45,277 nt of DNA. Origin: Acidobacteriaceae bacterium (lineage in GTDB: Bacteria > Acidobacteriota > Terriglobia > Terriglobales > Acidobacteriaceae). The notes below the pieces were generated by a model. The model was not told the origin of the DNA. It was given only the letters and a program-made list of their open reading frames with translations, and made no database searches. The stretch spans positions 1 through 45,277 of the forward strand of contig JARLFX010000243.1 of assembly GCA_031296355.1 (NCBI GenBank), in the 5' to 3' direction. Of the stretch, positions 17,586 through 25,676 are shown piece after piece. How positions within the stretch are numbered: the stretch's first letter is position 1; every line of letters starts with the position of its first letter. The translations under genes were made by a program, and so were the position numbers.

Positions 17586-18374
17586 CTATATCGCAAAGGG
17601 GATGCGCTGGCCGTCGAAGGCGAGCTGCATGCCGGGTGGGAGAGAGTCGTTGGTGGCCTGGTGCGGAAGATCGTGCGACATGTGGGTGAAGTACGCCTGT
17701 CGCGGCTTGAGCTTGCGGACCAGTTCGATGGAGTTGGCGAGGTGCGAGTGGCTGGGATGCGGATCGTGGCGCAGAGCGTCGAGGATGAGCACGTCGAGGC
17801 CGGTGAGCAGAGGCAGGCTGGCTTCGGGGAGGCCGCTCATGTCTGTGAGGTAGGCAGCGCTGCCGAAGCGGTAGCCGGAGATGAGCTGCGGGCCATGCTG
17901 CACGGGGATGCGCTCAAAGTGCGCGCCGAAGAGATCGACGGTGACGTGGGCGGCTGGATCGGCGGTGAGGCGATGCATCTTGACCTTGGCGCTGGTGGGG
18001 TACTTGCTGTCAGCCGAGAAGGTGTATTCGAAGATGCGCTCGATGGTGTCGGCAGTAGCGGAGTCGGCGTAGAGGGGAATGGCGCGGCCGGGGCCGAAGC
18101 TGAGGGGGCGAAGGTCATCGAGGCCGAAGATGTGGTCGGCGTGGGAGTGGGTGTAGAAGACGGCGTCGACGCGGGTGATATTTTCGCGCAGAGCCTGCAG
18201 GCGGAAGTCAGTGCCAGTGTCAATGAGGACCGTGTGGCCGCCGAACTCCAGGCGCACGGAGGGGCGGGTGCGCTTGTCGTGCGGGTCAGTGGAGTGGCAG
18301 ACCGCGCAGGGGCAACCGAGGGTCGGCACCCCCATGGAGGTGCCGCTGCCGAGGATGGTGAGGATTGCTTCCAT
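17586..18374 (-). CDS. Metallo-beta-lactamase-fold hydrolase, PhnP-like
   Basis: Zinc-dependent phosphodiesterase-type hydrolase; exact substrate unknown. It starts MEAILTILGSGTSMGVPTLGC, the usual PhnP-type N-terminus, with the CPCAVC cysteine cluster that binds a structural zinc in PhnP. Then come THSHADH (metal site), DALRHDPHPSH and THMSHDL. An in-frame TTG at 18389 would add five residues; neither start has a clear ribosome-binding site and the ATG matches the family better. No phosphonate (phn) genes are nearby, so a general cyclic-phosphodiesterase or nuclease-like role is as likely. Coupled to ribF. Confidence 0.88.
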   Translation of the reverse strand: MEAILTILGSGTSMGVPTLGCPCAVCHSTDPHDKRTRPSVRLEFGGHTVLIDTGTDFRLQALRENITRVDAVFYTHSHADHIFGLDDLRPLSFGPGRAIPLYADSATADTIERIFEYTFSADSKYPTSAKVKMHRLTADPAAHVTVDLFGAHFERIPVQHGPQLISGYRFGSAAYLTDMSGLPEASLPLLTGLDVLILDALRHDPHPSHSHLANSIELVRKLKPRQAYFTHMSHDLPHQATNDSLPPGMQLAFDGQRIPFAI

Positions 18375-18430
18375 TGGTTTACTGGTCAATATGAAATTCG
18401 TTGAGAGCGCGACAGGGACCGCCGTTGATC

Positions 18431-18470
18431 CATCCCGAAAGCAGGTCCCTCGGCTGCGCTCGGGATGACA
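18431..18470. repeat. Dispersed repeat family C copy with terminal inverted repeat
   Basis: CATCCCGA ... TCGGGATG flanks CTCGGCTGCGCTCGGG; a hairpin between the DUF1844 and PhnP-like genes. Confidence 0.5.
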
Positions 18471-18491
18471 GATTTTATTTTGATCCGCAAC

Positions 18492-19103
18492 CTAGCGAAC
18501 GATGCTCGGGCCGGGCGGCGGTGGCGGCGTTTGCTGCTGCTGAGCGGCGCGACTGATGGCCTGGGTGACTTCGATGAAGGTGAGACGGAGCTCGAAGAGC
18601 ACGGTCTGAAGCAGGCGGTCTTCATCTTCGGTGAGGTTATTCTTTGTCTTCTCGGCGAGGACGCCGAGCATGTCAATGCTCTGGCGCGCGCCGAGGATAT
18701 CGGGCCGGGGCTTCTGGCCTTCCGGCGCGGCGAGGCCGAGCTGCATGACGGCGTTCATGTAGACGGAGTGCACGATGTTGGCGAAGTTCACCGGAGGAAT
18801 GGGGCCTTGCGCGGGGTCGCTGGCGCGGACCATGGTATCGAGGTGATCGACCAGGGTGTTGTAGGCAGCGCTGGATTTGTCGCGCTCTTCCTGCGATGGA
18901 GCAGGCGGCATGGGGGGGACGTCGTCGCTGCCGACGGGCTGCTTCGGCTCCTCGAGAGCGGGTGGGGCGGCTGGTTCGGCGACAGCCTGGGGGCGCGGAG
19001 CTTCCGGCGCTTCTTCGCGCGGGGTGCGTTCTGCATTGGGACGCAGTTCGCCCTCGGAGGTGAACTTGCGGCGGTCGGTTACGACAAAAGGTTTGTCCGG
19101 CAT
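18492..19103 (-). CDS. DUF1844 domain protein
   Basis: 203 residues. N-terminal half is disordered and Pro/Glu-rich (residues 1-75). The C-terminal part matches DUF1844: FANIVHSVYMNAVMQLG (about 108-124), ARQSIDMLGVLAEKTKNNL and a long helix LLQTVLFELRLTFIEV, ending in a Gln- and Pro-rich tail. The family is small, helical and of unknown function, common in Acidobacteria and Deltaproteobacteria. AGGAAG about 9 nt before the ATG. It lies 36 nt after ygfZ and likely belongs to the same transcript. Confidence 0.88.
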   Translation of the reverse strand: MPDKPFVVTDRRKFTSEGELRPNAERTPREEAPEAPRPQAVAEPAAPPALEEPKQPVGSDDVPPMPPAPSQEERDKSSAAYNTLVDHLDTMVRASDPAQGPIPPVNFANIVHSVYMNAVMQLGLAAPEGQKPRPDILGARQSIDMLGVLAEKTKNNLTEDEDRLLQTVLFELRLTFIEVTQAISRAAQQQQTPPPPPGPSIVR

Positions 19104-19139
19104 AGCGATCTTCTTCCTCTCAGGTTCTACTTCAAAACT

Positions 19140-20159
19140 TTATGATGCGACGGCGCCGGGTTTGGTCGCGGGCGCAAAGGGCAATTCGACGGGCTCCGCA
19201 GTGCCACCGGGGTAGGTGAGAAGCTTCTTCTGCATCAGGGCTTCGCGGCGGATGTAGCCGAGGGCGAAGTTGCGGACGCCATTGACCAAAGGCGCGGCCA
19301 CCGTGCTGGTGATCTCGCCAGCGGGTTTGCCGTCCAGCTCGAGGGCAGTGCCGGCTGCGGGCAGGTCGCCGTCAATGAGGAAGCCGGTGAGGGTGCGGTG
19401 GACTGCGCCACGGGAGTGGATGCGCTCGACAATCTCCTGGCCGATGTAGCAGCCCTTGGAGAAGTGCAGGGCGCGGGTTTGTGCAGTCTCCTGCGGGAGG
19501 TCGCGGTCACGAATGTCGATGCTGTAAAGGGGAATGCCGCTGAGGATGCGGAAAGCTTCGAGCGCTTCGGGGGTGCAATCGAGCGCGCCTGCGGAGAGCA
19601 GGGCAGCGTGCAGGGCGGATGCGCCTTGTACGGAGCCAGCCCAGAGCTCAAAGCGGGGTACCGCGGGCGAGTAGGCGGCGATGAGGGCGAGTTCGAAGCC
19701 GTTCCAGGTGATGTGGCGGAGGGCGACGGGGGCAAGTCCGTCCGCGGGGATGCCAATGGTGGCGAGCAGCGCGGCACTCTGCGGGCCAGCGATGCTGATG
19801 CCGTGCCAGTCGCCGGAGACATCGACGAGATCTACATCGTCCATGATGATGAAGCGGTCGAGCAGGGTGAGCAGCGGCTGGAGCTGATCGGTGGAGGTCT
19901 GGAGCAGGACGTCATCTGCGCGCAGGAATGCATAGGCATCACCCTGGATGCGGCCCTGGGCGTTGAGGATGAAGTTGTAGTTGCCCTGGTTGGGCTCCAA
20001 CTGCTGGATGCCGTTGGTGAGCATGCCGGCGAGCCAGCGCAGGCGGTCTGGGCCAGTGGCGCGGAGCCAGCCGGTCTGGCACAGGGGATAGACCCCGGCC
20101 TGGGTGGTGAGAGCGGCGAGTTGAGCCTGAATAGGTTCGAGATGCTTGATGGGGTCCAT
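19140..20159 (-). CDS. ygfZ: Folate-binding protein YgfZ (iron-sulfur cluster maintenance)
   Basis: Tetrahydrofolate-binding protein related to GcvT that helps keep Fe-S enzymes such as MiaB active. 339 residues. The diagnostic KGCYIGQE motif is present, with the reactive Cys, followed by IVERIHSRGAVHRTL. N-terminal GcvT-like sequence: RLRWLAGMLTNGIQQLEPNQG. I chose ATG at 20159; a TTG at 20168 would add three residues. A TATAAT lies 33 nt upstream. First gene of the ygfZ-DUF1844-(phnP-like)-ribF set. Confidence 0.93.
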   Translation of the reverse strand: MDPIKHLEPIQAQLAALTTQAGVYPLCQTGWLRATGPDRLRWLAGMLTNGIQQLEPNQGNYNFILNAQGRIQGDAYAFLRADDVLLQTSTDQLQPLLTLLDRFIIMDDVDLVDVSGDWHGISIAGPQSAALLATIGIPADGLAPVALRHITWNGFELALIAAYSPAVPRFELWAGSVQGASALHAALLSAGALDCTPEALEAFRILSGIPLYSIDIRDRDLPQETAQTRALHFSKGCYIGQEIVERIHSRGAVHRTLTGFLIDGDLPAAGTALELDGKPAGEITSTVAAPLVNGVRNFALGYIRREALMQKKLLTYPGGTAEPVELPFAPATKPGAVAS

Positions 20160-20192
20160 AGTGCGCAAGGCGGCTGAGCCGCTACACTGTTC

Positions 20193-20198
20193 ATTATA
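20193..20198 (-). promoter_or_regulatory. -10 element (TATAAT) for the ygfZ gene set
   Basis: Perfect TATAAT on the minus strand, 33 nt before the ygfZ ATG. No convincing -35. The divergent metalloprotein gene starts 36 bp away. Confidence 0.4.
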
Positions 20199-20233
20199 CG
20201 TTTGCGATGCGCCGGAGCGCGGCGGAGGGCTGA

Positions 20234-21895
20234 TTGCACAGATCGATGGGTACGGTAGTTATCGCTGCACTGGCGATGGCGATGACTGCAGGCGCACAGA
20301 CTGCGCCACCAGCAACAGCGAGCAACGGCACACAGGCGGCGGGGAGCGGCTCACAAGGCGCGACGCCGACGACGGAGAGCAGGCTGACCAAGGAGCAGGC
20401 GCAGGACCTGTTGCGCTCCGTGGACGAGATTATGCAGTTCGCGAGCGCGGACACCAAACTGCCGATCCTGAAGCCAGTGAAGCGCGTGATTATTTCGCGC
20501 GAGGCGGCGAACAAATATTTTGCAGCGAAGATGAACGAGGACAAGAGCATCCAGCAAGTGGAGCGCTCTGAGGTGGTGCTGAAGAAGTTCGGCATGCTGG
20601 ACCATGACTTTCATCTGGGCTCGTTCATGCTGGGACTGCTGACCGAGCAGGTGGCTGGGTTCTACGATCCCAAGAGCAAGACCATCAACCTGCTGGACTG
20701 GGTGGCGCCGGAGCTACAGAAGCCGGTGCTGGCGCACGAGCTGACGCACGCTCTTCAGGACCAGCACGTGGACCTGAAGAAGTGGAGCGAGGTAACGCAC
20801 TACGACATTGCGAAGACAGCGGCGGAGGACAACGAGCACATCCAGACGGATGAGGCGGATACGGCGCGTGAGGCGGTGATCGAAGGGCAGGCGATGGTGG
20901 TGTTCGCCGACTACGGGCTGCAGGCAATCCACAAGACGCTGGCGACGGAGCCGGAGGTGGTGGAGAAGATGCAGGATGCGATGGCGGACAACAGCGATTC
21001 GCCGCTGATGGCGCGCGCGCCGCTGATGCTGCAGCAGACGCTGATGTTTCCGTATCGCGAAGGACTGGGGTTTGAGGCGAAGATACTGCAGGCGCGCGGG
21101 GTAAGCGATGCGTTTGCAGGAACGCTGAACAGGCCACCGTCATCGAGCTGGGAGATCATGAACCCGGATTCGTACCTGGGACGGCTGCCGGTGCCGGTGC
21201 TGCGCATGCCGAATATTCATCCGCTGATCGACAAGGATTATCTGCCATACGACGTTGGCGTGATGGGCGAGTTGGATGTGCGCATGCTGACGGAGCTTTT
21301 TGCCGGGCAGGAGCAGGCGTCTGCGCTGGCGCCGGCGTGGGACGGCGGAATTTATTTTGCGGCGCAGCGGCGCTCCGCGAAGACGGCGGAGGAGAAGGCT
21401 TCTACCGCGTCAATTGGATTGCTGTATTACTCGCACTGGAAGAATGAGCCGTCGGCGCGGAACTTTGCGCAGATCTACGTGGAGCAGCTGCCGCGGAAGT
21501 ACAAGCGGCTGGAGCGACGGAAGAAGGATGAGAAGGGCGCGAACGAAAAGGTGTACAGCACGCCAGAGGGCGATGTGCTGGTGCAGATCGTGGACAACGG
21601 CGTGTTTGTGGCAGAGGGATTTGATGTGGCGCTGGCGCGGCAGCTTGCGGATGCAGTGGTGGGTATGCAGGCGAATGGGCCGCTGCAGCAGGCGAGGTTG
21701 GCCGGGGATGACGGCACTGGGTATGAGCATCCGTCCCAGGTCTCAGAAGCCAGACCTGGGGCACCCGCATCCGTGGCTGGGGCGCCCGCATTTGTGACGA
21801 TCCCGGTGGGTGGTGAGCTGGGGTTGGGATTTGCGCAGAGGCTGGAGAGTTTTGGGATTCCGCGGGCGGCGATGCGGGCGATGCAGGCGCGATAG
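20234..21895 (+). CDS. Secreted HExxH metalloprotein of unknown function
   Basis: 553 residues. Signal peptide about 1-21 (TVVIAALAMAMTAGA, cleavage before Q). The zinc-protease-like motif is H168-E-L-T-H172 in LAHELTHALQDQH, with E217 in AVIEGQAM as the likely third ligand (gluzincin geometry, 45 residues on). A fully recognised peptidase family cannot be assigned. TTG start with GGAGGG 5 nt upstream; an ATG four codons later lacks this. Near the C-terminus the frame runs through a family A palindromic repeat (21735-21766), encoding SQVSEARPGAPAS. A short duplicated GAPA segment follows, then the native-looking end GLGFAQRLESFGIPRAAMRAM. Confidence 0.8.
   Translation: MHRSMGTVVIAALAMAMTAGAQTAPPATASNGTQAAGSGSQGATPTTESRLTKEQAQDLLRSVDEIMQFASADTKLPILKPVKRVIISREAANKYFAAKMNEDKSIQQVERSEVVLKKFGMLDHDFHLGSFMLGLLTEQVAGFYDPKSKTINLLDWVAPELQKPVLAHELTHALQDQHVDLKKWSEVTHYDIAKTAAEDNEHIQTDEADTAREAVIEGQAMVVFADYGLQAIHKTLATEPEVVEKMQDAMADNSDSPLMARAPLMLQQTLMFPYREGLGFEAKILQARGVSDAFAGTLNRPPSSSWEIMNPDSYLGRLPVPVLRMPNIHPLIDKDYLPYDVGVMGELDVRMLTELFAGQEQASALAPAWDGGIYFAAQRRSAKTAEEKASTASIGLLYYSHWKNEPSARNFAQIYVEQLPRKYKRLERRKKDEKGANEKVYSTPEGDVLVQIVDNGVFVAEGFDVALARQLADAVVGMQANGPLQQARLAGDDGTGYEHPSQVSEARPGAPASVAGAPAFVTIPVGGELGLGFAQRLESFGIPRAAMRAMQAR
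21735..21766. repeat. Family A palindromic repeat, copy 2, inside a coding sequence
   Basis: CCCAGGTCTC-AGAAGC-CAGACCTGGGGCACCC: the consensus with one G-to-C change in the second arm. It is in frame within the metalloprotein gene. Confidence 0.8.
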
Positions 21896-21908
21896 TGGCT
21901 GGTACAGA

Positions 21909-21966
21909 CCCAGGTCTCAGAAGCGAGACCCATTCGGCTTCGCTCAGGGCAGGCTCTGGGGCACCC
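21909..21966. repeat. Family A repeat, copy 3, interrupted
   Basis: CCCAGGTCTCAGAAGCGAGACC is followed by about 25 nt containing GGCTTCGCTCAGGGCAGGCT before the terminal TCTGGGGCACCC. This looks like a family C-type segment nested in a family A element. It begins 14 nt after the metalloprotein stop. Confidence 0.65.
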
Positions 21967-22023
21967 GGATTTGTGGCAGGTCGTGAACCGGTTCATCCTC
22001 AAAAAGTTGTCAAGAGGGCTGAG

Positions 22024-22049
22024 GTGCAAAACGGGTTCGCCGTTTGCAC
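22024..22049. repeat. Hairpin-forming inverted repeat
   Basis: GTGCAAA-A-CGG, loop, CCG-TTTGCAC; a 10-bp stem with a bulged A. No T-tract follows, so I do not call it a terminator. Confidence 0.5.
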
Positions 22050-22125
22050 TATGCTGCTCAGAATGTTGGAGTTGCGACGGATTTTTTAGTTGCCGTGGCG
22101 TGGCGTAGTTACTGGCTGAGCTTTG

Positions 22126-22131
22126 TATACT
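22126..22131 (+). promoter_or_regulatory. -10 element (TATACT) upstream of mtnP
   Basis: TATACT 34 nt before the mtnP start codon; no convincing -35 at 17-18 bp. Probable start point for the six-gene operon. Confidence 0.4.
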
Positions 22132-22165
22132 TAAAGAACACAGGTAGTCATCGAGAGGAAAAGCA

Positions 22166-23023
22166 TTGCTGAAAGCAGAGATTGGCATTATTGGCGGCAG
22201 CGGGCTCTACGCTATGCCGGGTTTGACAAATGTGCGCGAAGAGATTGTGGAGACACCGTTTGGACGGCCTTCGGACGCATTGGTACTGGGTGATCTGGAT
22301 GGCCGCAAGGTCGCTTTTCTGGCACGACATGGGCGCGGACACAAGCTGCTGCCGTCGGAGTTGCCGTTCCGGGCGAATATCTATGCGATGAAGATGCTGG
22401 GCGTGGAGTACATTCTTTCGGTTTCGGCGGTGGGGTCGCTGAAGGAAGAGCACAAGCCGACGGATTTTGTGATTCCGGACCAGTTTATTGACCGCACGTT
22501 TGCGCGCAATGCCACGTTCTTTGGCGAGGGCATTGTGGGGCATATTTCATTTGGCGATCCGGTGTGCGCGACGACGGCGATGGCACTGCAAGACGCGTGT
22601 AAGGCCGTGGGCGTGGTGGGCAAACTGGGCGGCACGTATGTGTGCATGGAAGGGCCGCAGTTTTCAACGCGCGCGGAATCGAATTTGTACCGGAGCTGGG
22701 GCGCAGACGTGATTGGCATGACGAACCTGCAGGAGGCCAAGCTGGCGCGCGAGGCGGAGATGAGCTATGCCACGCTGGCGATGGTGACCGACTACGATTG
22801 CTGGCGCGAAGGGCATGATGCCGTGACCATTGACGAGATTGTGGCGGTGTTGCATCAGAACGCGGAGAACGGCACGAAGGTAGTGCGCGAGGCGGTGAAG
22901 CTGCTGCCGAAGGGGCCTTCGCCGTATGCGGATGCGCTGAAGTTTGCAATTCTGACACAGCCGGATGCGATTCCGGCAGCGACGAAAGAGAAGCTGGCGC
23001 TGCTGCTTTCGAAGTACCTGTAG
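22166..23023 (+). CDS. mtnP: S-methyl-5'-thioadenosine phosphorylase
   Basis: Cleaves methylthioadenosine with phosphate to adenine and 5-methylthioribose-1-phosphate (methionine/polyamine salvage). 285 residues, PNP/MTAP fold. Motifs: [10 protein letters not shown] at the N-terminus, RHGRGH (phosphate site), [18 protein letters not shown], and TDYDCW, whose Asp pair selects 6-aminopurines and marks MTAP rather than inosine/guanosine phosphorylase. The TTG start is backed by AGAGG about 8 nt upstream. First gene of a plus-strand run through mpl. The downstream kinase is 45 nt away. Confidence 0.95.
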   Translation: MLKAEIGIIGGSGLYAMPGLTNVREEIVETPFGRPSDALVLGDLDGRKVAFLARHGRGHKLLPSELPFRANIYAMKMLGVEYILSVSAVGSLKEEHKPTDFVIPDQFIDRTFARNATFFGEGIVGHISFGDPVCATTAMALQDACKAVGVVGKLGGTYVCMEGPQFSTRAESNLYRSWGADVIGMTNLQEAKLAREAEMSYATLAMVTDYDCWREGHDAVTIDEIVAVLHQNAENGTKVVREAVKLLPKGPSPYADALKFAILTQPDAIPAATKEKLALLLSKYL

Positions 23024-23068
23024 GGCTAGTAATATGCGCCGCACACTCGGTAAACACGAAAGGATTTC

Positions 23069-24001
23069 ATGTCGATATTGGTAGTTGGTTCGGTGGCATT
23101 TGACACGATTGAGACGCCGCATGGCAAGCGGGAACGCTGCCTGGGCGGGGCGGCAACACATTTTGCGCTGGCGGCAAGCTACTTCACGCCGGTGCGGGTG
23201 ATCGCCGTGGTTGGCGAGGATTTTCTGCCGGAGCATGAGGCGGTGTTCGCGCGGCGCGGCATTGATATACAGGGCATCGAGCATGCACCGGGGCTGAGCT
23301 TTCACTGGTCAGGGGATTATCTTTCTGACCTGAATTCGGCGAACACTCGGCAGACGGACCTGAATGTGTTCCAGAATTTTGAGCCGAAGATTCCGGATGC
23401 GTACCGCGATAGCGAGTATCTGTTTCTGGCGAACATTGACCCGGTGCTGCAGTTGCGGGTGCGCAAGCAGATGGCGAACGTGAAGATGGTGTGCGGTGAC
23501 ACGATGAACTACTGGATCGCAGACCACAATGAGAATCTGAAAGCCGTGCTGAAAGAGCTGGACGTGCTGCTGATCAACGACGGCGAGGCGGCGATGCTCT
23601 CTGGCGTGAAGAACACGATGCGCGCGGCTGAGATCATTCTGAAGACGCTGGGGCCGAAGTCGCTGGTGGTGAAGCACGGGGAGTATGGCTCTACGGGATT
23701 CTTTGGTGAGCGGAGCTTCAAGGGGCAGAGCGCGAAGTGGCCGTTCCGCGCGCCGACGCTGCCGCTGAGCGATGTGGTTGATCCGACGGGCGCGGGCGAT
23801 TCGTTTGCCGGCGGGTTCTACGGGTACATTGCATCGCAGCCGGAGCTGACGCCAACGGTGTTTCGCACGGCGATGTTCTACGGCGGCGTGATGGGTTCGT
23901 TCGCGGTGGAGCGCTTTGGCACCGAGCGGCTGCAGAATGTGAGCCAGACAGAGATCGCTGAACGCTTCGAGCTCTTCAAGGAGATATCTCACCTTGCGTA
24001 G
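23069..24001 (+). CDS. PfkB-family sugar/nucleoside kinase
   Basis: Ribokinase-superfamily kinase, 310 residues. N-terminal substrate region VVGSVAFDTIETPHG with LGGAATHFALAA, and the ATP/anion-hole signature DPTGAGDSFAGGF (catalytic Asp in GAGD) near residues 233-245. AAAGGA precedes the ATG. The substrate is not shown by sequence. Adjacency to mtnP suggests a role with methylthioribose- or adenosine-derived products, but sugar kinases occur in many contexts. The 3' end overlaps the next gene by 8 nt, so the two are translationally coupled. Confidence 0.9.
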   Translation: MSILVVGSVAFDTIETPHGKRERCLGGAATHFALAASYFTPVRVIAVVGEDFLPEHEAVFARRGIDIQGIEHAPGLSFHWSGDYLSDLNSANTRQTDLNVFQNFEPKIPDAYRDSEYLFLANIDPVLQLRVRKQMANVKMVCGDTMNYWIADHNENLKAVLKELDVLLINDGEAAMLSGVKNTMRAAEIILKTLGPKSLVVKHGEYGSTGFFGERSFKGQSAKWPFRAPTLPLSDVVDPTGAGDSFAGGFYGYIASQPELTPTVFRTAMFYGGVMGSFAVERFGTERLQNVSQTEIAERFELFKEISHLA

Positions 24002-25676
24002 ATCGCGTGCAGCCACGCGAACGCCCAGCGTGCCGCTACCACCGGTGGACTGGGAGACGCCGGGACGTGCGACGCTGGATGAACTGCTGCCCATCGGCGT
24101 GGCTGCATGCATGATTGCGCTGGTGGCGTTGAATTATTTTGCAGCGCGCGGCATGCTGCTGCTGTATGGCGATGCGGTGGCGCATCTGCATATTGCGCGG
24201 CGCATCCTGGATGCGCGGTACCCGGGGATTTCGCAGCTGGGCGGCGTGTGGCTGCCGCTGCCGCATCTGCTGCTGTTGCCGTTTGTGCAGAAGATGGAGT
24301 GGTGGCAGACGGGGCTGGCGGGGGCATGGCCTTCGATGTTCTGCTATGTCGCGTCTGTGGTGGGTTTCTATCGCGTGGCGCGGCACATGCTGAGCATGCG
24401 CTGGGCGATGGTGGCGGTGCTGTTCTTTGGGCTGAACCCGGCGCTGATCTATCTTTCAACAACCGCGATGACGGAGCCGCTGTTTCTGGCGCTGATGGTG
24501 TGGAGTGCGCTGGAACTGATGGAGTTTGGATTCGCGCTGCGGGCAGGCGAGACGCGGCGGGCGGTGTGGCGTATTGTGTGGCTGACGTTGCTGCTGATCG
24601 CCGCAGTGTATACGCGATACGACGGCTGGATCATGGCGGCTGCGGCGTGGTGCCTGGCGCTGGGGCTGCTGGTGCGGAACTGGGATGGCGGCAAGAATCT
24701 GCGCGGCGTGCGCAATGCGTTTGTGGTGTTTACCGTGCTGCTGGCGGCTGCGCCGATTGGATGGCTGGCGTACAACGCGCACTTCTTCCACGACCCGCTG
24801 GACTTCATGCGGGGGCCGTACTCGGCCGCGGCGATTGAGAAGAAGACATCGCCGCCGGGTTCGCGGCACTATCGCGGGTGGCATAATCCGGCGTGGGCGC
24901 TGCTCTTTTACACGCGCACGGCGCAGGTGGATGCGGCGGTGTGGGAGACGGGCTTTGGCGTGATGGCGCTGGCGCTGGCGGGGCTGTGGGCGGCATTTCG
25001 CACGAAGTTGAAGGGACGCCGCGCGCTGGCCTACCTGTGGTTTCCGCTGCCGTTCTACATGTATGCCATTGCGTACAGCTCGATTCCGATCTTCATTCCG
25101 CAGCTGTGGCCGCACTCGTACTACAACGCGCGCTATGGGATGGAGTTGCTGCCGGCGCTGGCACTGAGCATGTGTGTGGGGCTGGCGTGGGCGCAGCAGC
25201 GATGGTTCACGGGCAACGTGAAGGGCGTGACGACGCTGTGGGTGGTGGCGGTAATCGCGGTGCTGGCGAATTGCGTGGCGCTGTTCTATGTGAAGCCACT
25301 AGTGATCCAGGAGGCATATAAGAATTCGGCGACACGGATCCCGCTGGAGGCGGCGATTGCACGGGAGCTGGAAACCATGCCACGGGGGATGCCGGTGCTG
25401 ATGTATCTCTCTGACCATCCGGGAGCGGTGGAGACGGCGGGGATTCCGCTGAAGCAGATTGTGAACGAAAGCGACTACGATAGTTTCCACGCCGCGTTGC
25501 AGGCTCCGGCGGAGCACGTGGCGTATGTGGTGGCAATCGCAGGCGATCCGGTGGATGCGGCGGTGACGGCGCATCCGGAGGGCTTGACGGAGACCTCAGT
25601 GACGCATGTGACGGGGCAGCCGGAGGTTCATATTTACCAGTCAACTTTGTATAACGGTGCAACAGGATCAAGATGA
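23994..25676 (+). CDS. Polytopic membrane protein, GT-C glycosyltransferase type (GT39/ArnT-like)
   Basis: 560 residues with about 10-12 hydrophobic helices and a large loop after residue 270, ending in a soluble C-terminal domain (about 450-560). After the first helix the sequence YGDAVAHLHIARRI carries the loop Asp expected of GT-C polyprenyl-phosphate-sugar transferases. RYDGW and YNARYGMELLPALAL resemble segments of bacterial mannosyltransferase-like proteins. The TTG start at 23994 has AAGGAG 10 nt upstream and lies inside the end of the kinase gene. It probably transfers a lipid-linked sugar at the periplasmic face; acceptor unknown. Confidence 0.8.
   Translation: MRRSRAATRTPSVPLPPVDWETPGRATLDELLPIGVAACMIALVALNYFAARGMLLLYGDAVAHLHIARRILDARYPGISQLGGVWLPLPHLLLLPFVQKMEWWQTGLAGAWPSMFCYVASVVGFYRVARHMLSMRWAMVAVLFFGLNPALIYLSTTAMTEPLFLALMVWSALELMEFGFALRAGETRRAVWRIVWLTLLLIAAVYTRYDGWIMAAAAWCLALGLLVRNWDGGKNLRGVRNAFVVFTVLLAAAPIGWLAYNAHFFHDPLDFMRGPYSAAAIEKKTSPPGSRHYRGWHNPAWALLFYTRTAQVDAAVWETGFGVMALALAGLWAAFRTKLKGRRALAYLWFPLPFYMYAIAYSSIPIFIPQLWPHSYYNARYGMELLPALALSMCVGLAWAQQRWFTGNVKGVTTLWVVAVIAVLANCVALFYVKPLVIQEAYKNSATRIPLEAAIARELETMPRGMPVLMYLSDHPGAVETAGIPLKQIVNESDYDSFHAALQAPAEHVAYVVAIAGDPVDAAVTAHPEGLTETSVTHVTGQPEVHIYQSTLYNGATGSR

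Noticed and set aside
22132..22165. Possible SAM- or purine-type riboswitch before mtnP
   Set aside because: The leader from the predicted -10 is too short and shows no conserved riboswitch core.
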